Assembly: GCF_034120055.1 (NCBI RefSeq)
Contig: NZ_CP139368.1
Span: forward strand, 3,534,001 to 3,598,000
DNA length: 64,000 nt
Reading direction: 5' to 3'
Source: Microbacterium rhizosphaerae
GTDB taxonomy: Bacteria > Actinomycetota > Actinomycetes > Actinomycetales > Microbacteriaceae
Positions 47,068 through 55,762 of this stretch are shown here, in pieces. The position numbers were made by a program, and so were the translations under genes. The stretch's first letter is position 1, and each line of letters opens with the position of its first letter. The notes below the pieces were generated by a model. It had not been told where the DNA came from. It searched no databases and was given only the letters and a program-made list of their open reading frames with translations.

Positions 47068-47334
47068 TCAGGGTCGTCGCTTGCCGGCGCGCAGACCGCC
47101 GAGGAACGCGAGCCCCACGAGCCCGATCGTCAGCAGGACGAAGCCGATCACGGTGGCGCGAGACACGACCACGCCTGTGCCGGTCGGCGTGAACGTCGCA
47201 TCCGCAAGCGGCTGGTACGCGAACCAGCCGAAGGAGACCGGAGTCGCGAGTCCGAGGGCGAGGGTGACGACCCCTGCGACCGAGAGAGCGCCTGCCGCGA
47301 CCCACGCGACTGTGCACCTCACGTTCCGCGCCAT
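47068..47334 (-). CDS. Small two-helix membrane protein
   Basis: An 88-residue protein with two hydrophobic helices (about residues 8-32 and 58-80), a short extracytoplasmic loop (ADATFTPTGTG) and a basic end (GGLRAGKRRP). I do not recognise a family. The start is uncertain: the ATG at 47334 gives the compact form, while a GTG at 47403 would add 23 hydrophilic residues. A TAGCCT box at 47404-47409 fits transcription from about 47397 and so favours the ATG. Confidence 0.5.
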   Translation of the reverse strand: MARNVRCTVAWVAAGALSVAGVVTLALGLATPVSFGWFAYQPLADATFTPTGTGVVVSRATVIGFVLLTIGLVGLAFLGGLRAGKRRP

Positions 47335-47555
47335 TCGTCGACCGTCGTGAGGGACGGAATCCGTTGCAGCTTTCGGCACCCGACCGGTCCTGTCGAGCTT
47401 CACAGGCTACGTGCCGGAGACGATCTTCGTGCTCACGTCGAGTTCGGGTGAATTTCTCCCACATTGGCATGAATTCGTCCGCGAAGGCAGAGCTGACGGC
47501 GGAGCGCCTTCGAGGCCTCCTCCCCAGACGAAGGGCCTCAACAGCCGTCCACGCC

Positions 47556-47583
47556 CTGTTACTAACTTCTGACCTGGTATTTT
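47556..47583 (+). promoter_or_regulatory. Possible promoter of the DUF222/HNH gene
   Basis: The gap 47335-47614 has little else. CTGTTA (47556-47561) and TATTTT (47578-47583) have a 16-nt spacing in an unusually AT-rich stretch 32 bp before the start. Confidence 0.3.
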
Positions 47584-47614
47584 CAATGTCGGAGCCCCTC
47601 ACCAGAATGGAGGT

Positions 47615-49027
47615 ATGGAGAGCTTCGTCGACGACCTGACCATGCTGCGGTCGCACGTCGATGAGCTGATCGACACCGGGGCTCGCGAGGACGGTATCCA
47701 CCGCGCCGGCGACGCGGATCTCGTCGAAGCGGTCGCCCGGGCGGGCGATCTGGCGCGGGCGGTCGAGGCCGTGCTCGTCGAACTGGTCGGCGAGATCGCT
47801 GAGCGGTCGAGGTCGATGGCGCGCGATGAACGGCTCACCACGCGGATGGGATGCCGCAGCGTCAACGAGCTCGTGCAGCGGCTGACCCGCTGCGGATCGA
47901 ACACCGCCGCCCGACTGGAACGGGCCGCCACGGCGACCGCCCGCTCGTGGGACCCGGTCACTGCAAACGGGATGCCCGCGCGCCTACCCGCCACCAGGGG
48001 CGCTCTGCTGGATGGCGACGTCGGCGTGGACGGGGTCCTCGCCGTCGCCCGACCAATCCTGGCGATGCGGGAGCGGGTCGACCCCGAGCGGATGCTCACC
48101 GCCGACAGTCTGCTCGCCGAGGCGGCCCGCGGCGAGGGCGCGGATGGGCTGCCGCCCGCGTGCGCGGAGCTCCTCAGTGTGCAGGCGCAGGTGTGGGCCG
48201 CGGTACTCGACCCTGACGGGGCGGAACCCGACGAGCACGCGGCGGCGCGGAGGCGGGGAATCACCCTGGGAACAGCGCACGACGGGGTCATCCCCATCCG
48301 TGGGGCGCTCCTGCCGGAGGTCGCCGCGCAGCTGCAGCGCATCTACGAGGCCACATGCTCTCCCCAGGCCGTCCGCTTCCGGGACAGCGAGACATCGGCC
48401 CAGGAGCCGGTGCCGGTGCCGGTGCCGGACGAGCGGACCAGGCCGCAGAAACTGCACGACGCGCTCGCCACCGCACTGACGGTCGCTGCGGCCAGCAGGG
48501 CCCTGCCGACCATCGGGGGCGCCGCGCCGACATTGGTCGTGTCCGTGCGGCACGAGGATCTCACCGCCGGCACCGGACGTGCCTGGGCGGAAGGATGCGA
48601 CGAGCCCGCTTCGATCCTCACCGCTCGGCACATCGCCTGCTCCGGCGTCATCCAACGCATCACCCTCGACGGTACGGGCCGCATCGTGCGTCTCGGCATC
48701 GAGGAACGCGTGTTCAACCGGCACCAGCGGCGCGCGATCGCCCTGCGAGACGGCGGATGCATCATCCCCGGATGCGGGGTGCCGGCCGGCTGGTGCGAGA
48801 TCCACCACGTCACCGCACACGCCCACGGCGGACCCACGCACACCGACAACGGCGTCCTGCTCTGCTGGCATCACCACCGGTTCATCGAGACGGGACCCTG
48901 GCGCATCCGCATGAACCGCGGCGTCCCCGAAATCCGAGCTCCCCACTGGCACGATCCCACAGACCGCTGGCGGGCCGTCACCACCTCCCGAACCCGCATG
49001 CTCGACCTCGTCGGCCGACGAACGTGA
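47615..49027 (+). CDS. DUF222 and HNH endonuclease domain protein (13E12 repeat family)
   Basis: A 470-residue protein with an N-terminal DUF222 region (about 30-330) and a C-terminal HNH nuclease domain: CIIPGCGVPAGWCEIHHVTAHAHGGPTHTDNGVLLCWHHHRFIE, with the zinc cysteines and catalytic His pair. The family is abundant and often multicopy in Actinobacteria and is related to the REP13E12 repeats of Mycobacterium; its biological role is not established. AATGGAGGT gives a strong ribosome site. No terminal repeats or direct repeats flank it here. Confidence 0.9.
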   Translation: MESFVDDLTMLRSHVDELIDTGAREDGIHRAGDADLVEAVARAGDLARAVEAVLVELVGEIAERSRSMARDERLTTRMGCRSVNELVQRLTRCGSNTAARLERAATATARSWDPVTANGMPARLPATRGALLDGDVGVDGVLAVARPILAMRERVDPERMLTADSLLAEAARGEGADGLPPACAELLSVQAQVWAAVLDPDGAEPDEHAAARRRGITLGTAHDGVIPIRGALLPEVAAQLQRIYEATCSPQAVRFRDSETSAQEPVPVPVPDERTRPQKLHDALATALTVAAASRALPTIGGAAPTLVVSVRHEDLTAGTGRAWAEGCDEPASILTARHIACSGVIQRITLDGTGRIVRLGIEERVFNRHQRRAIALRDGGCIIPGCGVPAGWCEIHHVTAHAHGGPTHTDNGVLLCWHHHRFIETGPWRIRMNRGVPEIRAPHWHDPTDRWRAVTTSRTRMLDLVGRRT

Positions 49028-49107
49028 CCGGCGGACTCCCCCGCTCGCGCGCCTCCCGGAATCGGCGGATCACCGCAGCGGCGCGCACTCCTGCGCACCG
49101 CCGCCGC

Positions 49108-49542
49108 TCATCGCGGAGGCATGGTCGTGAACGGCTCGTAACAGTCGAAAGTCTCGTGGCGCGCAATCAGGCCGTCGCGCACCGTCAGCATGGCCGCGAC
49201 GTGGGCAACGAGTTCCTGGCCCTCCTGAAGCGGACCGATCGATGCCCCGACGACCCCGCGCCACGTGGCACGCACGGCAGCTCGCTCACCCTGCACGATC
49301 ACCTCGTGGACGACGAAGCCCTGCTCGCGCAGCAGCGCCTTTCCTCGGCGGAAGCCTTCCAGGCTCTGCGCGAGATCCCGCTGGGCCCCCGTGGCCGTGA
49401 GGGCGTTCGGATGCTCCACGATGACCACCTCGGGCGCCAGCACCGCGCGAAGCTCGTCCGCACTCGAGGACAGGTCGGAGACGATCCCGTAGTAGCGACG
49501 CACGACGTCTTCGACCTCGACGGGGTCAGCGACTTCATCCAT
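49108..49542 (-). CDS. SnoaL-like/NTF2-fold protein
   Basis: A 144-residue protein of the NTF2-like superfamily: EDVVRRYYGIVSDLSSSADELRAVLAPEVVIVEHPN, then ERAAVRATWRGVVG and GQELVAHVAAMLTVRDGLIARHETFDCYEPF. Members bind or isomerise small hydrophobic molecules or act as accessory domains. It is divergent from a MarR gene with a 20-bp palindrome between them and is probably its target. The ATG at 49542 is chosen; a TTG at 49560 is inside the operator. Confidence 0.82.
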   Translation of the reverse strand: MDEVADPVEVEDVVRRYYGIVSDLSSSADELRAVLAPEVVIVEHPNALTATGAQRDLAQSLEGFRRGKALLREQGFVVHEVIVQGERAAVRATWRGVVGASIGPLQEGQELVAHVAAMLTVRDGLIARHETFDCYEPFTTMPPR

Positions 49543-49553
49543 GCCGCGAGTAT

Positions 49554-49573
49554 TACACAACCTTGGTTGTGTA
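49554..49573. promoter_or_regulatory. MarR operator between SnoaL-like and MarR genes
   Basis: TACACAACC-TT-GGTTGTGTA is a perfect 9-bp inverted repeat with a 2-nt spacer. It abuts the -10 box (TACTCT, 49572-49577) of the MarR gene and ends 11 bp before the SnoaL-like start, so binding would shut both genes off. Confidence 0.75.
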
Positions 49574-49583
49574 CTCTAGGTGT

Positions 49584-50084
49584 GTGCCAGATTCGAAGCC
49601 GCCGGACAACGAACCGACCGTGGCCGAAGATCTGGATGCCGCCACCCTGCTCTCGCTCGCGGGCTCGCTCGCCGACGGGGCCGTACTCGAGGCGTTGCGG
49701 GCGCGCGGGTTCCGCGTCACCCGCGCCCACGGCTACATCTTCCAGCGGCTGTTGACCGGCGATCAGACGATCACGACGCTGGCCGCCGATCTGCGCATCA
49801 CCCAGCAGGGGGCGTCGAAGCACGTCGATGAACTGGAACGAGCCGGCCTGGTCTCGCGCCGCGTGTCTCCCCATGACCGTCGAGCGCGCATGGTGGCCCT
49901 CACCGACGAAGGTCGAATCGCGATCCGCACGGCCCGAGAGGCACGCGCGGCGTTCGACGAACATGCGCGCGCGGTCGTGGGAGACGAGCTCCTCGCCGCA
50001 ACCCGCCGCGCGCTCGCGCTGCTGCTGGACGACAGCGGGATGTCTCGGCACATCGCAGACCGAACGATCCCGTGGGCGGACTGA
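49584..50084 (+). CDS. MarR-family regulator
   Basis: A 166-residue regulator with a winged HTH at about residues 55-95 (TTLAADLRITQQGASKHVDELERAGLVSRRVSPHDRRARMVALTDEG). I chose the GTG at 49584, exactly 6 nt after TACTCT, giving VPDSKPPDNEPT; no Shine-Dalgarno is present and a leaderless mRNA is likely. Starting upstream would put the codons inside the operator. It probably represses itself and the SnoaL-like gene. Confidence 0.88.
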   Translation: MPDSKPPDNEPTVAEDLDAATLLSLAGSLADGAVLEALRARGFRVTRAHGYIFQRLLTGDQTITTLAADLRITQQGASKHVDELERAGLVSRRVSPHDRRARMVALTDEGRIAIRTAREARAAFDEHARAVVGDELLAATRRALALLLDDSGMSRHIADRTIPWAD

Positions 50085-50216
50085 TACGGGGGTCTCCCGG
50101 TCGCTTCTCGGCGATCGCGACAGCCGCGGCGACGTGGCGGGATGCCCGGGCAGCACCACGTCGCGCAACACTCCGCCCCACCCGCTGTGGCCCTTTACGT
50201 ACCGTAGACGGAGAGC

Positions 50217-50753
50217 CTAGAGCTGAGGTGCGACGGTGTCCGTGTCCTGGCGCGGGCCTGCGATCGTGTCCAGCTGCCTGACGATCGCCTCGATGACTTC
50301 CGCGGCCGCCGCGCTCTCGCTCTCGCCGAGGGAGTCGATGACGTTGACGATCGCCGCATGGTGGTCGTGGTAGGCCGACTCGACGAGCTCGACCGCCGCC
50401 TGCGTGGGCACGAGGTAGTGCGCCCGACGGTCCCGAGGGTGGCTCACGCGGGTCACGTAGCCGCGGTTCACGAGCCGTTCGATCACATTGGTGACCGTCG
50501 CGCTCGAGGTGTTGAGCATGACGATGACGTCCTTGGGGCTCAACATCCGCTCGTCGCGCTGCGCCTGCACGAGATAGCGGAGCGCGGTGAAATCGAGGGT
50601 TCCCAGCCGCGTGGAATGCAGCGCTCGGTCGGCGTGCGCGTTCTCCGCTCGGCGGAGCGCAAGCAGCGCATCGCTCAGCCTGCGACCGATATCGGTCTTC
50701 GGCTGCGCGGCGTACAGATGCTGGCGTTCATGAAGGACAACGGTCTGCGGCAC
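50217..50753 (-). CDS. MarR-family regulator
   Basis: A 178-residue MarR protein. The HTH region is LSPKDVIVMLNTSSATVTNVIERLVNRGYVTRVSHPRDRRAHYLVPT (about 72-118), and the C-terminal helix pair is long. It starts with GTG preceded by GGGAG. The gene lies 24 bp from the small gene read in the same direction upstream and may be cotranscribed with it. The 132 bp between this gene and the previous MarR stop show no clear feature. Confidence 0.87.
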   Translation of the reverse strand: MPQTVVLHERQHLYAAQPKTDIGRRLSDALLALRRAENAHADRALHSTRLGTLDFTALRYLVQAQRDERMLSPKDVIVMLNTSSATVTNVIERLVNRGYVTRVSHPRDRRAHYLVPTQAAVELVESAYHDHHAAIVNVIDSLGESESAAAAEVIEAIVRQLDTIAGPRQDTDTVAPQL

Positions 50754-50777
50754 GACTACTCCCGGTGTTGAACGGAA

Positions 50778-51014
50778 TCAGAGGCAACTCGCCAGGTGGT
50801 GTCGGGCCGAAGCCAGCGTCGGGTGCGAACCCTCCGACTGGCCTCGTGCCCCGCGGGCGAGATAGACCCCACCGTGGCGCTCAATTGTTCCGACGAACTC
50901 TCCGAGCGCGGACCCGACCCAGAAGCCTCGATCGGCCTGGACCCACGTCACCGCTTCGGGGACGGTGACGCGGTCCTGCTGGGTGCTGAACTCCACGTTT
51001 TGGATGACGCTCAT
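50778..51014 (-). CDS. Uncharacterised 78-residue protein
   Basis: A small soluble protein, MSVIQNVEFSTQQDRVTVPE at the start, with a central VQADRGFWVGSALGEFVGTIERHGGVYLARGARGQSEG that looks like a small beta-barrel. I do not recognise a family. AAGGAG lies 6 nt before the second of two adjacent ATG codons, which is the better start. A TAACAT -10-like box at 51031-51036 is a possible promoter. It precedes a MarR gene on the same strand. Confidence 0.65.
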   Translation of the reverse strand: MSVIQNVEFSTQQDRVTVPEAVTWVQADRGFWVGSALGEFVGTIERHGGVYLARGARGQSEGSHPTLASARHHLASCL

Positions 51015-51085
51015 CATTCACTCCTTCGCGATGTTACCACGTTCATGTGTATCTCGACGTGAATCTAATTCTGTAGATTACTCAC

Positions 51086-51113
51086 TTGACGAATCTCTCG
51101 GCCACTGTAATAG
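51086..51113 (+). promoter_or_regulatory. Promoter of the small-protein/CsbD cluster
   Basis: TTGACG (51086-51091) and TAATAG (51108-51113) with 16-nt spacing form one of the best consensus-like promoters in the window, in an AT-rich divergent region. Confidence 0.55.
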
Positions 51114-51166
51114 TTACATGTTGTAGCGATCTTCACCGAGTTCGCCAGACAGCGAAGGAGGCCATC

Positions 51167-51376
51167 GTGGCCACGCTCCACCCCATCCAGATGCTCCGAA
51201 GCGACTTCCGCGACATGCCGGCCAGCCAGAGCGTCGCCGCGACGAGCGGCCCCGTGGATCTGGTTCCCCGCATCCGTCCGCTCTTCAGCGGCGGGTACAG
51301 CGACGTGCTGGCCATGGCGCGTCACCGCCGGCGGGAGCGCGACCGCCAGACGGCCGCACGCTCTCACGCGGCGTGA
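51167..51376 (+). CDS. Uncharacterised 69-residue basic protein
   Basis: A small protein reading VATLHPIQMLRSDFRDMPASQS at the start and ending in an Arg-rich helix (AMARHRRRERDRQTAARSHAA). The GTG start has a perfect AAGGAGG 6 nt upstream, so translation is well supported. No family is recognised. It is the first gene of a short series with a membrane peptide and a CsbD protein, behind a good promoter. Confidence 0.6.
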   Translation: MATLHPIQMLRSDFRDMPASQSVAATSGPVDLVPRIRPLFSGGYSDVLAMARHRRRERDRQTAARSHAA

Positions 51377-51423
51377 GTGCTCGACATCCCCAGACCGAAC
51401 GCATCCGATCGAAAGGCAAGAAC

Positions 51424-51588
51424 ATGGGAATCCTCCTGATCATCGCCGCCGTCATCGCCATCCTCCTGCTGGTCACCGGCGGGCTCATCCACGCCCTGAA
51501 CTTCCTGCTCTGGGTCGGCGTCATCTTGCTGGTGCTCGCCGTCATCGGCTGGCTGATCCGCTCGATCAGCAGCCGCCGAAGCGTCTGA
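51424..51588 (+). CDS. Small hydrophobic membrane protein
   Basis: A 54-residue protein made of two membrane helices (about 2-20 and 26-46) and a basic tail RSISSRRSV. It resembles the many short hydrophobic proteins of the DUF6131 or lmo0937 kind that accompany stress genes. The ATG at 51424 starts the hydrophobic part directly; GAAAGG lies upstream. It precedes csbD. Confidence 0.65.
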   Translation: MGILLIIAAVIAILLLVTGGLIHALNFLLWVGVILLVLAVIGWLIRSISSRRSV

Positions 51589-51590
51589 TC

Positions 51591-51629
51591 CCGGGGAAGA
51601 CCGAGAAGACCCGGGGAAGACCGAGAAGA
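51591..51629 (+). repeat. Two tandem copies of a 19-bp unit, period 20 bp
   Basis: CCGGGGAAGACCGAGAAGA occurs at 51591 and again at 51611 with one base between. It fills the gap between the membrane-peptide stop and the CsbD ribosome site. It may reflect a recent duplication of leader sequence. Confidence 0.8.
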
Positions 51630-51641
51630 AAGGTGAGAACC

Positions 51642-51836
51642 ATGAGTGGTACCGACCACATCAAGCACACCGGCGAAGAGATCGCCGGCAAGGCCAAAGA
51701 GGTCACCGGCGAGGCGACCGGCAACGAGGAACTCGCCGCGAAGGGCCGCGCCGAGCAGACGGCTGCCAACGTCAAGCAGGCGGCCGACAACGTGAAGGAC
51801 GCCGGTTCGGACCTGAAGGACGCCTTCAAGAAGTAG
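51642..51836 (+). CDS. CsbD-family stress protein
   Basis: A 64-residue hydrophilic protein. HIKHTGEEIAGKAKEVTGEATGNEELAAKGRAEQTAANVKQA is the CsbD motif. Members are strongly induced by general stress in Bacillus and many Gram-positive and Gram-negative bacteria; the molecular role is unknown. AAGGTGA precedes the ATG at 51642. Confidence 0.92.
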   Translation: MSGTDHIKHTGEEIAGKAKEVTGEATGNEELAAKGRAEQTAANVKQAADNVKDAGSDLKDAFKK

Positions 51837-51914
51837 GACCCGCATTCCAGCACCCCCTGGGCGCGCAGCCAGGGAGGCGGAGAACCGGGATGGCGTCCGA
51901 CGGCGCGCTGACTG

Positions 51915-52745
51915 TCAGCGGTAGTAGGCGAGCGGCTGCAGCGGCGGCTGGCTGTCGGGATGCGTGACCGCGGCCGCACCGACCGCGCACGCGACGCGCA
52001 GCGCCTCCTCGTCGCTCGCGCCGGTGCGCAGGGCGAGGACGAGCGCCGCACAGAACGCGTCGCCGGCGCCCACCGTGTTGACGACATCGACCCGCACGGC
52101 AGGGACGCGCGCGACCTCGACCCCGCGCTCGACTATGGCTGCGCCGTCCCCGCCGTACGTCACGGCGACCCGCCGCGCGGCGGCGAGCTCGGGCAGCAGC
52201 GCGTACTCCGTCTCGTTGACGATGAAGAGATCCACGCGATCGACGACCGCCTGGGGCAGGTGCCGCGCGGGCGCGGCGTTGACCACGAGATATCCGGGGC
52301 GGCGCTCGGCGAGCTGCACGACGACCTCGAGGTCGATCTCCAGCTGCGTGAGCACGGTGTCGTCGGCCTCGATCCGCGCACCGCCCAGAGAGACGTCGCC
52401 GTTCGCGCCGGTGCACACGATGATCTGGTTCTCGCCGTCCCGGTCGACGCCGATGAGGGCGGTCCCTGTGGGGTTCGCCGACACCATGACGTCGGTCGTG
52501 TCAACGCCCGCATCCGCCAGCCGCTGCAGCGACCACGCGCCGTCCCCGTCGTCGCCGACGGCACCGACCATGCGGACGTCGGCGCCGAGTCGCGCGGCCG
52601 CGACCGCCTGGTTGGCGCCCTTTCCGCCCGGTGTGCGGTGGAGGATGCCGCCCCCGACGGTCTCTCCCGGCCCCGGCAGCCGGTCGACGGTGGCGGTCAG
52701 ATCGACGTTGATGCTTCCGACGACGACGAGGTTCACCCTCGACAT
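51915..52745 (-). CDS. rbsK: Ribokinase (PfkB family)
   Basis: A 276-residue sugar kinase that phosphorylates D-ribose. VVVGSINVDLTATVDRLPGPGETVGG and GGKGANQAVAAARLG are the substrate-binding N-terminal motif, and VVNTVGAGDAFCAALV is the PfkB C-terminal motif with the catalytic Asp and anion hole. The ATG at 52745 begins the fold; the longer frame upstream overlaps the divergent gene. The divergent nucleoside hydrolase would release ribose from nucleosides, so the pair makes a salvage unit. Confidence 0.9.
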   Translation of the reverse strand: MSRVNLVVVGSINVDLTATVDRLPGPGETVGGGILHRTPGGKGANQAVAAARLGADVRMVGAVGDDGDGAWSLQRLADAGVDTTDVMVSANPTGTALIGVDRDGENQIIVCTGANGDVSLGGARIEADDTVLTQLEIDLEVVVQLAERRPGYLVVNAAPARHLPQAVVDRVDLFIVNETEYALLPELAAARRVAVTYGGDGAAIVERGVEVARVPAVRVDVVNTVGAGDAFCAALVLALRTGASDEEALRVACAVGAAAVTHPDSQPPLQPLAYYR

Positions 52746-52794
52746 CCTGGCCCACTCCGCACTCGATCGCCCCCCATCCACCCAGAATGGGCTC

Positions 52795-53760
52795 ATGGAT
52801 TCGCCTGCACCGATCTACCTGGACTGCGACACCGGCATCGACGACGCCCTGGCGATCGGGTACCTGCTGAAGACTCCGGCCGTCGAGGTCGTGGGCATCG
52901 GCACGGTCAGCGGCAACACGAGCGCCGGGCAGGCGGCGGAGAACACCCTGCGTCTGCTCGGTGTCGCCGGGCGGTCGGACATCCGTGTCGCCGTCGGCGA
53001 GCACGACTGGCTCGCGCAGCCCTACGGCGGTGGGGCCGCGCACGTCCACGGCGACAACGGCATCGGGGGCACCGAGCTGCCGTCGGTGCAGCAGCATCCG
53101 ATCGACGAGTCGGCCGTCGACCTTCTCCTCCGGCTGTCGCACGAGCATTCCGGCACTCTGCGGATCGTCGCCACCGGACCGCTCACCAACCTGGCCCGCG
53201 CGCTCGAGCGCGACCCGTCGCTGCCCGAGCGCATCGCCGAGGTCGTCGCGATGGGGGGTGCCGCGCTCGCCCCCGGCAACATCACCCCGGTCGCGGAGGC
53301 GAACATCTTCCACGACCCCGAGGCCGCGCAGGTCGTCGTCTCGGCCGACTGGGACGTCATCCTGGTCCCGCTCGACATCACGATGCAGCACGTGTTCGAT
53401 GAGGGGCATCAGGGGGCTCTGCTCGACTCCGGCGACCCGCTCGCGCGCGCCCTCGGCGACATGCTGGGCCACTACTTCGACTACTACCAGGGCGTGTTCG
53501 GCCGCCGCAGCAGCGCGCTGCACGATCCGCTCGCGGCCGCCATCGCCGCCGGCGTGGTGCGGCTGACGCGCGCGCCGGCCGTGCCCGTCGAGGTGGACAC
53601 GACCGGCGGGCCGGGACGCGGACAGACGATCGTCGACATGCGGATGCAGCGGGCCGGACACGTCGACCATCCCGAGGTCAGGACGCGGGTCGCCCTCGAC
53701 GTCGATCCCGAGGACTTCGCATCCCACCTGCTCGGCGTGCTCCTCGGCACCCCCGCCTGA
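52795..53760 (+). CDS. Nucleoside hydrolase (inosine/uridine-preferring type)
   Basis: A 321-residue calcium-dependent N-ribohydrolase that splits nucleosides to base and ribose. The N-terminal IYLDCDTGIDDALAIGYLL carries the Asp cluster that binds calcium, HGDNGIGG follows, IVATGPLTNLARALE and VVAMGGAALAPGNITPVAEANIFHDPEAAQVV are family motifs, and HDPLAAAIAAGVV holds the C-terminal metal Asp. CAGAAT lies exactly 6 nt before the ATG, suggesting a leaderless mRNA. It faces rbsK with 49 bp between starts. Confidence 0.93.
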   Translation: MDSPAPIYLDCDTGIDDALAIGYLLKTPAVEVVGIGTVSGNTSAGQAAENTLRLLGVAGRSDIRVAVGEHDWLAQPYGGGAAHVHGDNGIGGTELPSVQQHPIDESAVDLLLRLSHEHSGTLRIVATGPLTNLARALERDPSLPERIAEVVAMGGAALAPGNITPVAEANIFHDPEAAQVVVSADWDVILVPLDITMQHVFDEGHQGALLDSGDPLARALGDMLGHYFDYYQGVFGRRSSALHDPLAAAIAAGVVRLTRAPAVPVEVDTTGGPGRGQTIVDMRMQRAGHVDHPEVRTRVALDVDPEDFASHLLGVLLGTPA

Positions 53761-53769
53761 GCGGAGAGG

Positions 53770-54150
53770 TCAGCCTGCTTCGGTGAGCACGCCGATCGGC
53801 TGGTTGGGCTCCGCGGCGTCCTCGTCGATGTGCACCACGACGGGCTGGTGGCACAGCACCTCCGCCGCCTCGTAGGCGGCGTAGGACATGACGATCACCA
53901 CGTCACCGGTGTGCACGAGGCGTGCCGCGGCGCCGTTGATCTGGATCACACCCGACCCCGGCTCGCCGGCGATCGTGTAGGTCTCGAAGCGGGCGCCGTT
54001 GTTGACATCCACGACATGCACCTGCTCGTGCTCGACGATGTCGGCGAGCGCCAGCAGGTCGGCGTCGATCGTGATCGACCCGACGTAGCTGAGGTCGCTC
54101 CCGGTGACCGTGGCGCGATGGATCTTGGACTTGAGCAGCGTGCGGCGCAC
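53770..54150 (-). CDS. panD: Aspartate 1-decarboxylase
   Basis: A 126-residue pyruvoyl enzyme that makes beta-alanine for pantothenate and CoA. Starting at the GTG at 54150 (GGAGG five bases upstream) gives Lys9 in LLKSKIH and the self-cleavage site Gly24-Ser25 in YVGSITID, which exactly matches Escherichia coli numbering and supports this start over a TTG 11 codons earlier. GARFETYTI and [20 protein letters not shown] also match the family. It stands alone, without panB or panC nearby. Confidence 0.95.
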   Translation of the reverse strand: MRRTLLKSKIHRATVTGSDLSYVGSITIDADLLALADIVEHEQVHVVDVNNGARFETYTIAGEPGSGVIQINGAAARLVHTGDVVIVMSYAAYEAAEVLCHQPVVVHIDEDAAEPNQPIGVLTEAG

Positions 54151-54196
54151 GGGGACCTCCGTCTGAATCTGGACTGCGTCCAAGAATAAACGAGAG

Positions 54197-55720
54197 TCAG
54201 CCGCTGTACCTCTCGCGCAGATCCGCCTTCCGCACCTTGCCCGACGCGGTGCGCGGCAGGTCGTCCACGAACTCCACGCGGCGCGGGATCTTGTACTTCG
54301 CCAGGCGTCCGCCGAGATGCTCGCGCACGGCGTCCGCGCCGAGGGAGGCCCCCTCGGCCAGGACGACGAGCGCGACGGGCACCTCGCCCCAGCGCTCGTC
54401 GGGGATGCCCACGACCGCGACCGACGAGATCTCCGGTAGCTCCATGATCATCTGCTCGACCTCGGCCGGGTAGATGTTCTCCGCGCCCGAGATGATCATG
54501 TCCTTGAGCCGGTCGGTGACGACGAGGTAGCCCTGCTCGTCGACATGGCCGAGGTCGCCCGAGCGCAGCCACTCCCCGTGGTGCGCGTCTCGCGTCGCAT
54601 CCGGTCGCAGCCAGTACTCCTTCATGACGTTGGGGCCGCTGATCTCGATCTCGCCCGTCTCGCCCGGATCGGCCTGTTCGCCGTCGGCGCCGACGATGCG
54701 GACCTCGGTGAAGAAGTGCGGCAGACCCGACGATCCCAGGTGCTCGCGCGCCGTGCGATACGGGATCGAGGTGGCCCCCGGCGAGGTCTCCGTCATCCCG
54801 TACCCGCTCGAGAAGTGCAGGCCGCGCGCCTCGTACGCGTCGATGACCCGGAGCGGCACGCTCGAGCCGCCGCACGTCAGCTTGCGGATCGACGACAGGT
54901 CGCTCGCGGCCCAATCAGGGTGCTCGGCGAGCATCTGGAAGGTCGTCGGCACACCCGACAGGCTCGTGATGCGATGGCGCTGGATCGCCGCCAGCACAGC
55001 GCCCGGGTCGACCTTCTCCTGCAGCACGAGAGTGCCGCCCTTCAGCAGCGTGGGCAGGGCGCCCATGCCGAGCGAGGCGACGTGGAACATCGGCGCGATC
55101 ATGAGCGACCGCTCGTCCGACGTGACGTCGTAGTCGACGAGCACGTTGAGGGTGTTCCACGTGAGGTTCCCGTGCGTGAGGACGGCACCCTTCGGACGGC
55201 CGGTGGTGCCCGACGTGTAGAGGATGATCGCGGGGTCGTCGAGCGACACATCGACCTCCGGCGGAACGGCGGATGCCGCGGCGAGCACGTCGTCGAGCGC
55301 CTCGACGGCCGGCACCTCCGGCGCCCCATCGACGACGATCCGCCGCTCGATGCCGCTCGACCATGCGGCGGCGCGGGCGAGCGGGCGCAGCTCCTCGTGG
55401 ACCACCAGCACACGCGCGCCTGAGTCCTCGATCATGTACTCGAGCTCCCGCGGCGCGAGCCGGGTGTTCAGCGGCACGAAGATCGCGCCGAGCGTGCCGC
55501 ACGCGAAGAGCGTCGTCAGGAAGTCGGGATGGTTGTTGCCCAGGTACGCGACCCGGTCGCCCCTGACGACCCCGCGCTCCTGCAGGCCGTTGGCGAGCCG
55601 GCCGATCCGGTCGGCGAACTCCTCGTAGCGCAGCTCGCGGTCGCCGTGGACGATCGCGACGTCGCCCTCGGACTTGACGCGCCGCCGTGCGATCCACGAA
55701 CCCAGTCCTTGATTCCTCAT
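54197..55720 (-). CDS. couL: Acyl-CoA synthetase, probable p-hydroxycinnamate:CoA ligase
   Basis: A 507-residue adenylate-forming ligase. The P-loop-like [44 protein letters not shown] and [17 protein letters not shown] motifs are complete, with the C-terminal catalytic Lys in [11 protein letters not shown]. It is the last gene in an operon with SDR, amidohydrolase and MaoC genes and a divergent MarR gene, the set used by Rhodococcus jostii for p-coumarate and ferulate (CouL, CouM, CouN, CouO, CouR). The substrate is inferred from that context; a medium-chain or other aryl acid remains possible. AAGGGG precedes the ATG at 55720. Confidence 0.72.
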   Translation of the reverse strand: MRNQGLGSWIARRRVKSEGDVAIVHGDRELRYEEFADRIGRLANGLQERGVVRGDRVAYLGNNHPDFLTTLFACGTLGAIFVPLNTRLAPRELEYMIEDSGARVLVVHEELRPLARAAAWSSGIERRIVVDGAPEVPAVEALDDVLAAASAVPPEVDVSLDDPAIILYTSGTTGRPKGAVLTHGNLTWNTLNVLVDYDVTSDERSLMIAPMFHVASLGMGALPTLLKGGTLVLQEKVDPGAVLAAIQRHRITSLSGVPTTFQMLAEHPDWAASDLSSIRKLTCGGSSVPLRVIDAYEARGLHFSSGYGMTETSPGATSIPYRTAREHLGSSGLPHFFTEVRIVGADGEQADPGETGEIEISGPNVMKEYWLRPDATRDAHHGEWLRSGDLGHVDEQGYLVVTDRLKDMIISGAENIYPAEVEQMIMELPEISSVAVVGIPDERWGEVPVALVVLAEGASLGADAVREHLGGRLAKYKIPRRVEFVDDLPRTASGKVRKADLRERYSG

Positions 55721-55762
55721 CCTCGTGCCCCTTCGCAAACGATCGAGTGTGCCGGGACCCGC

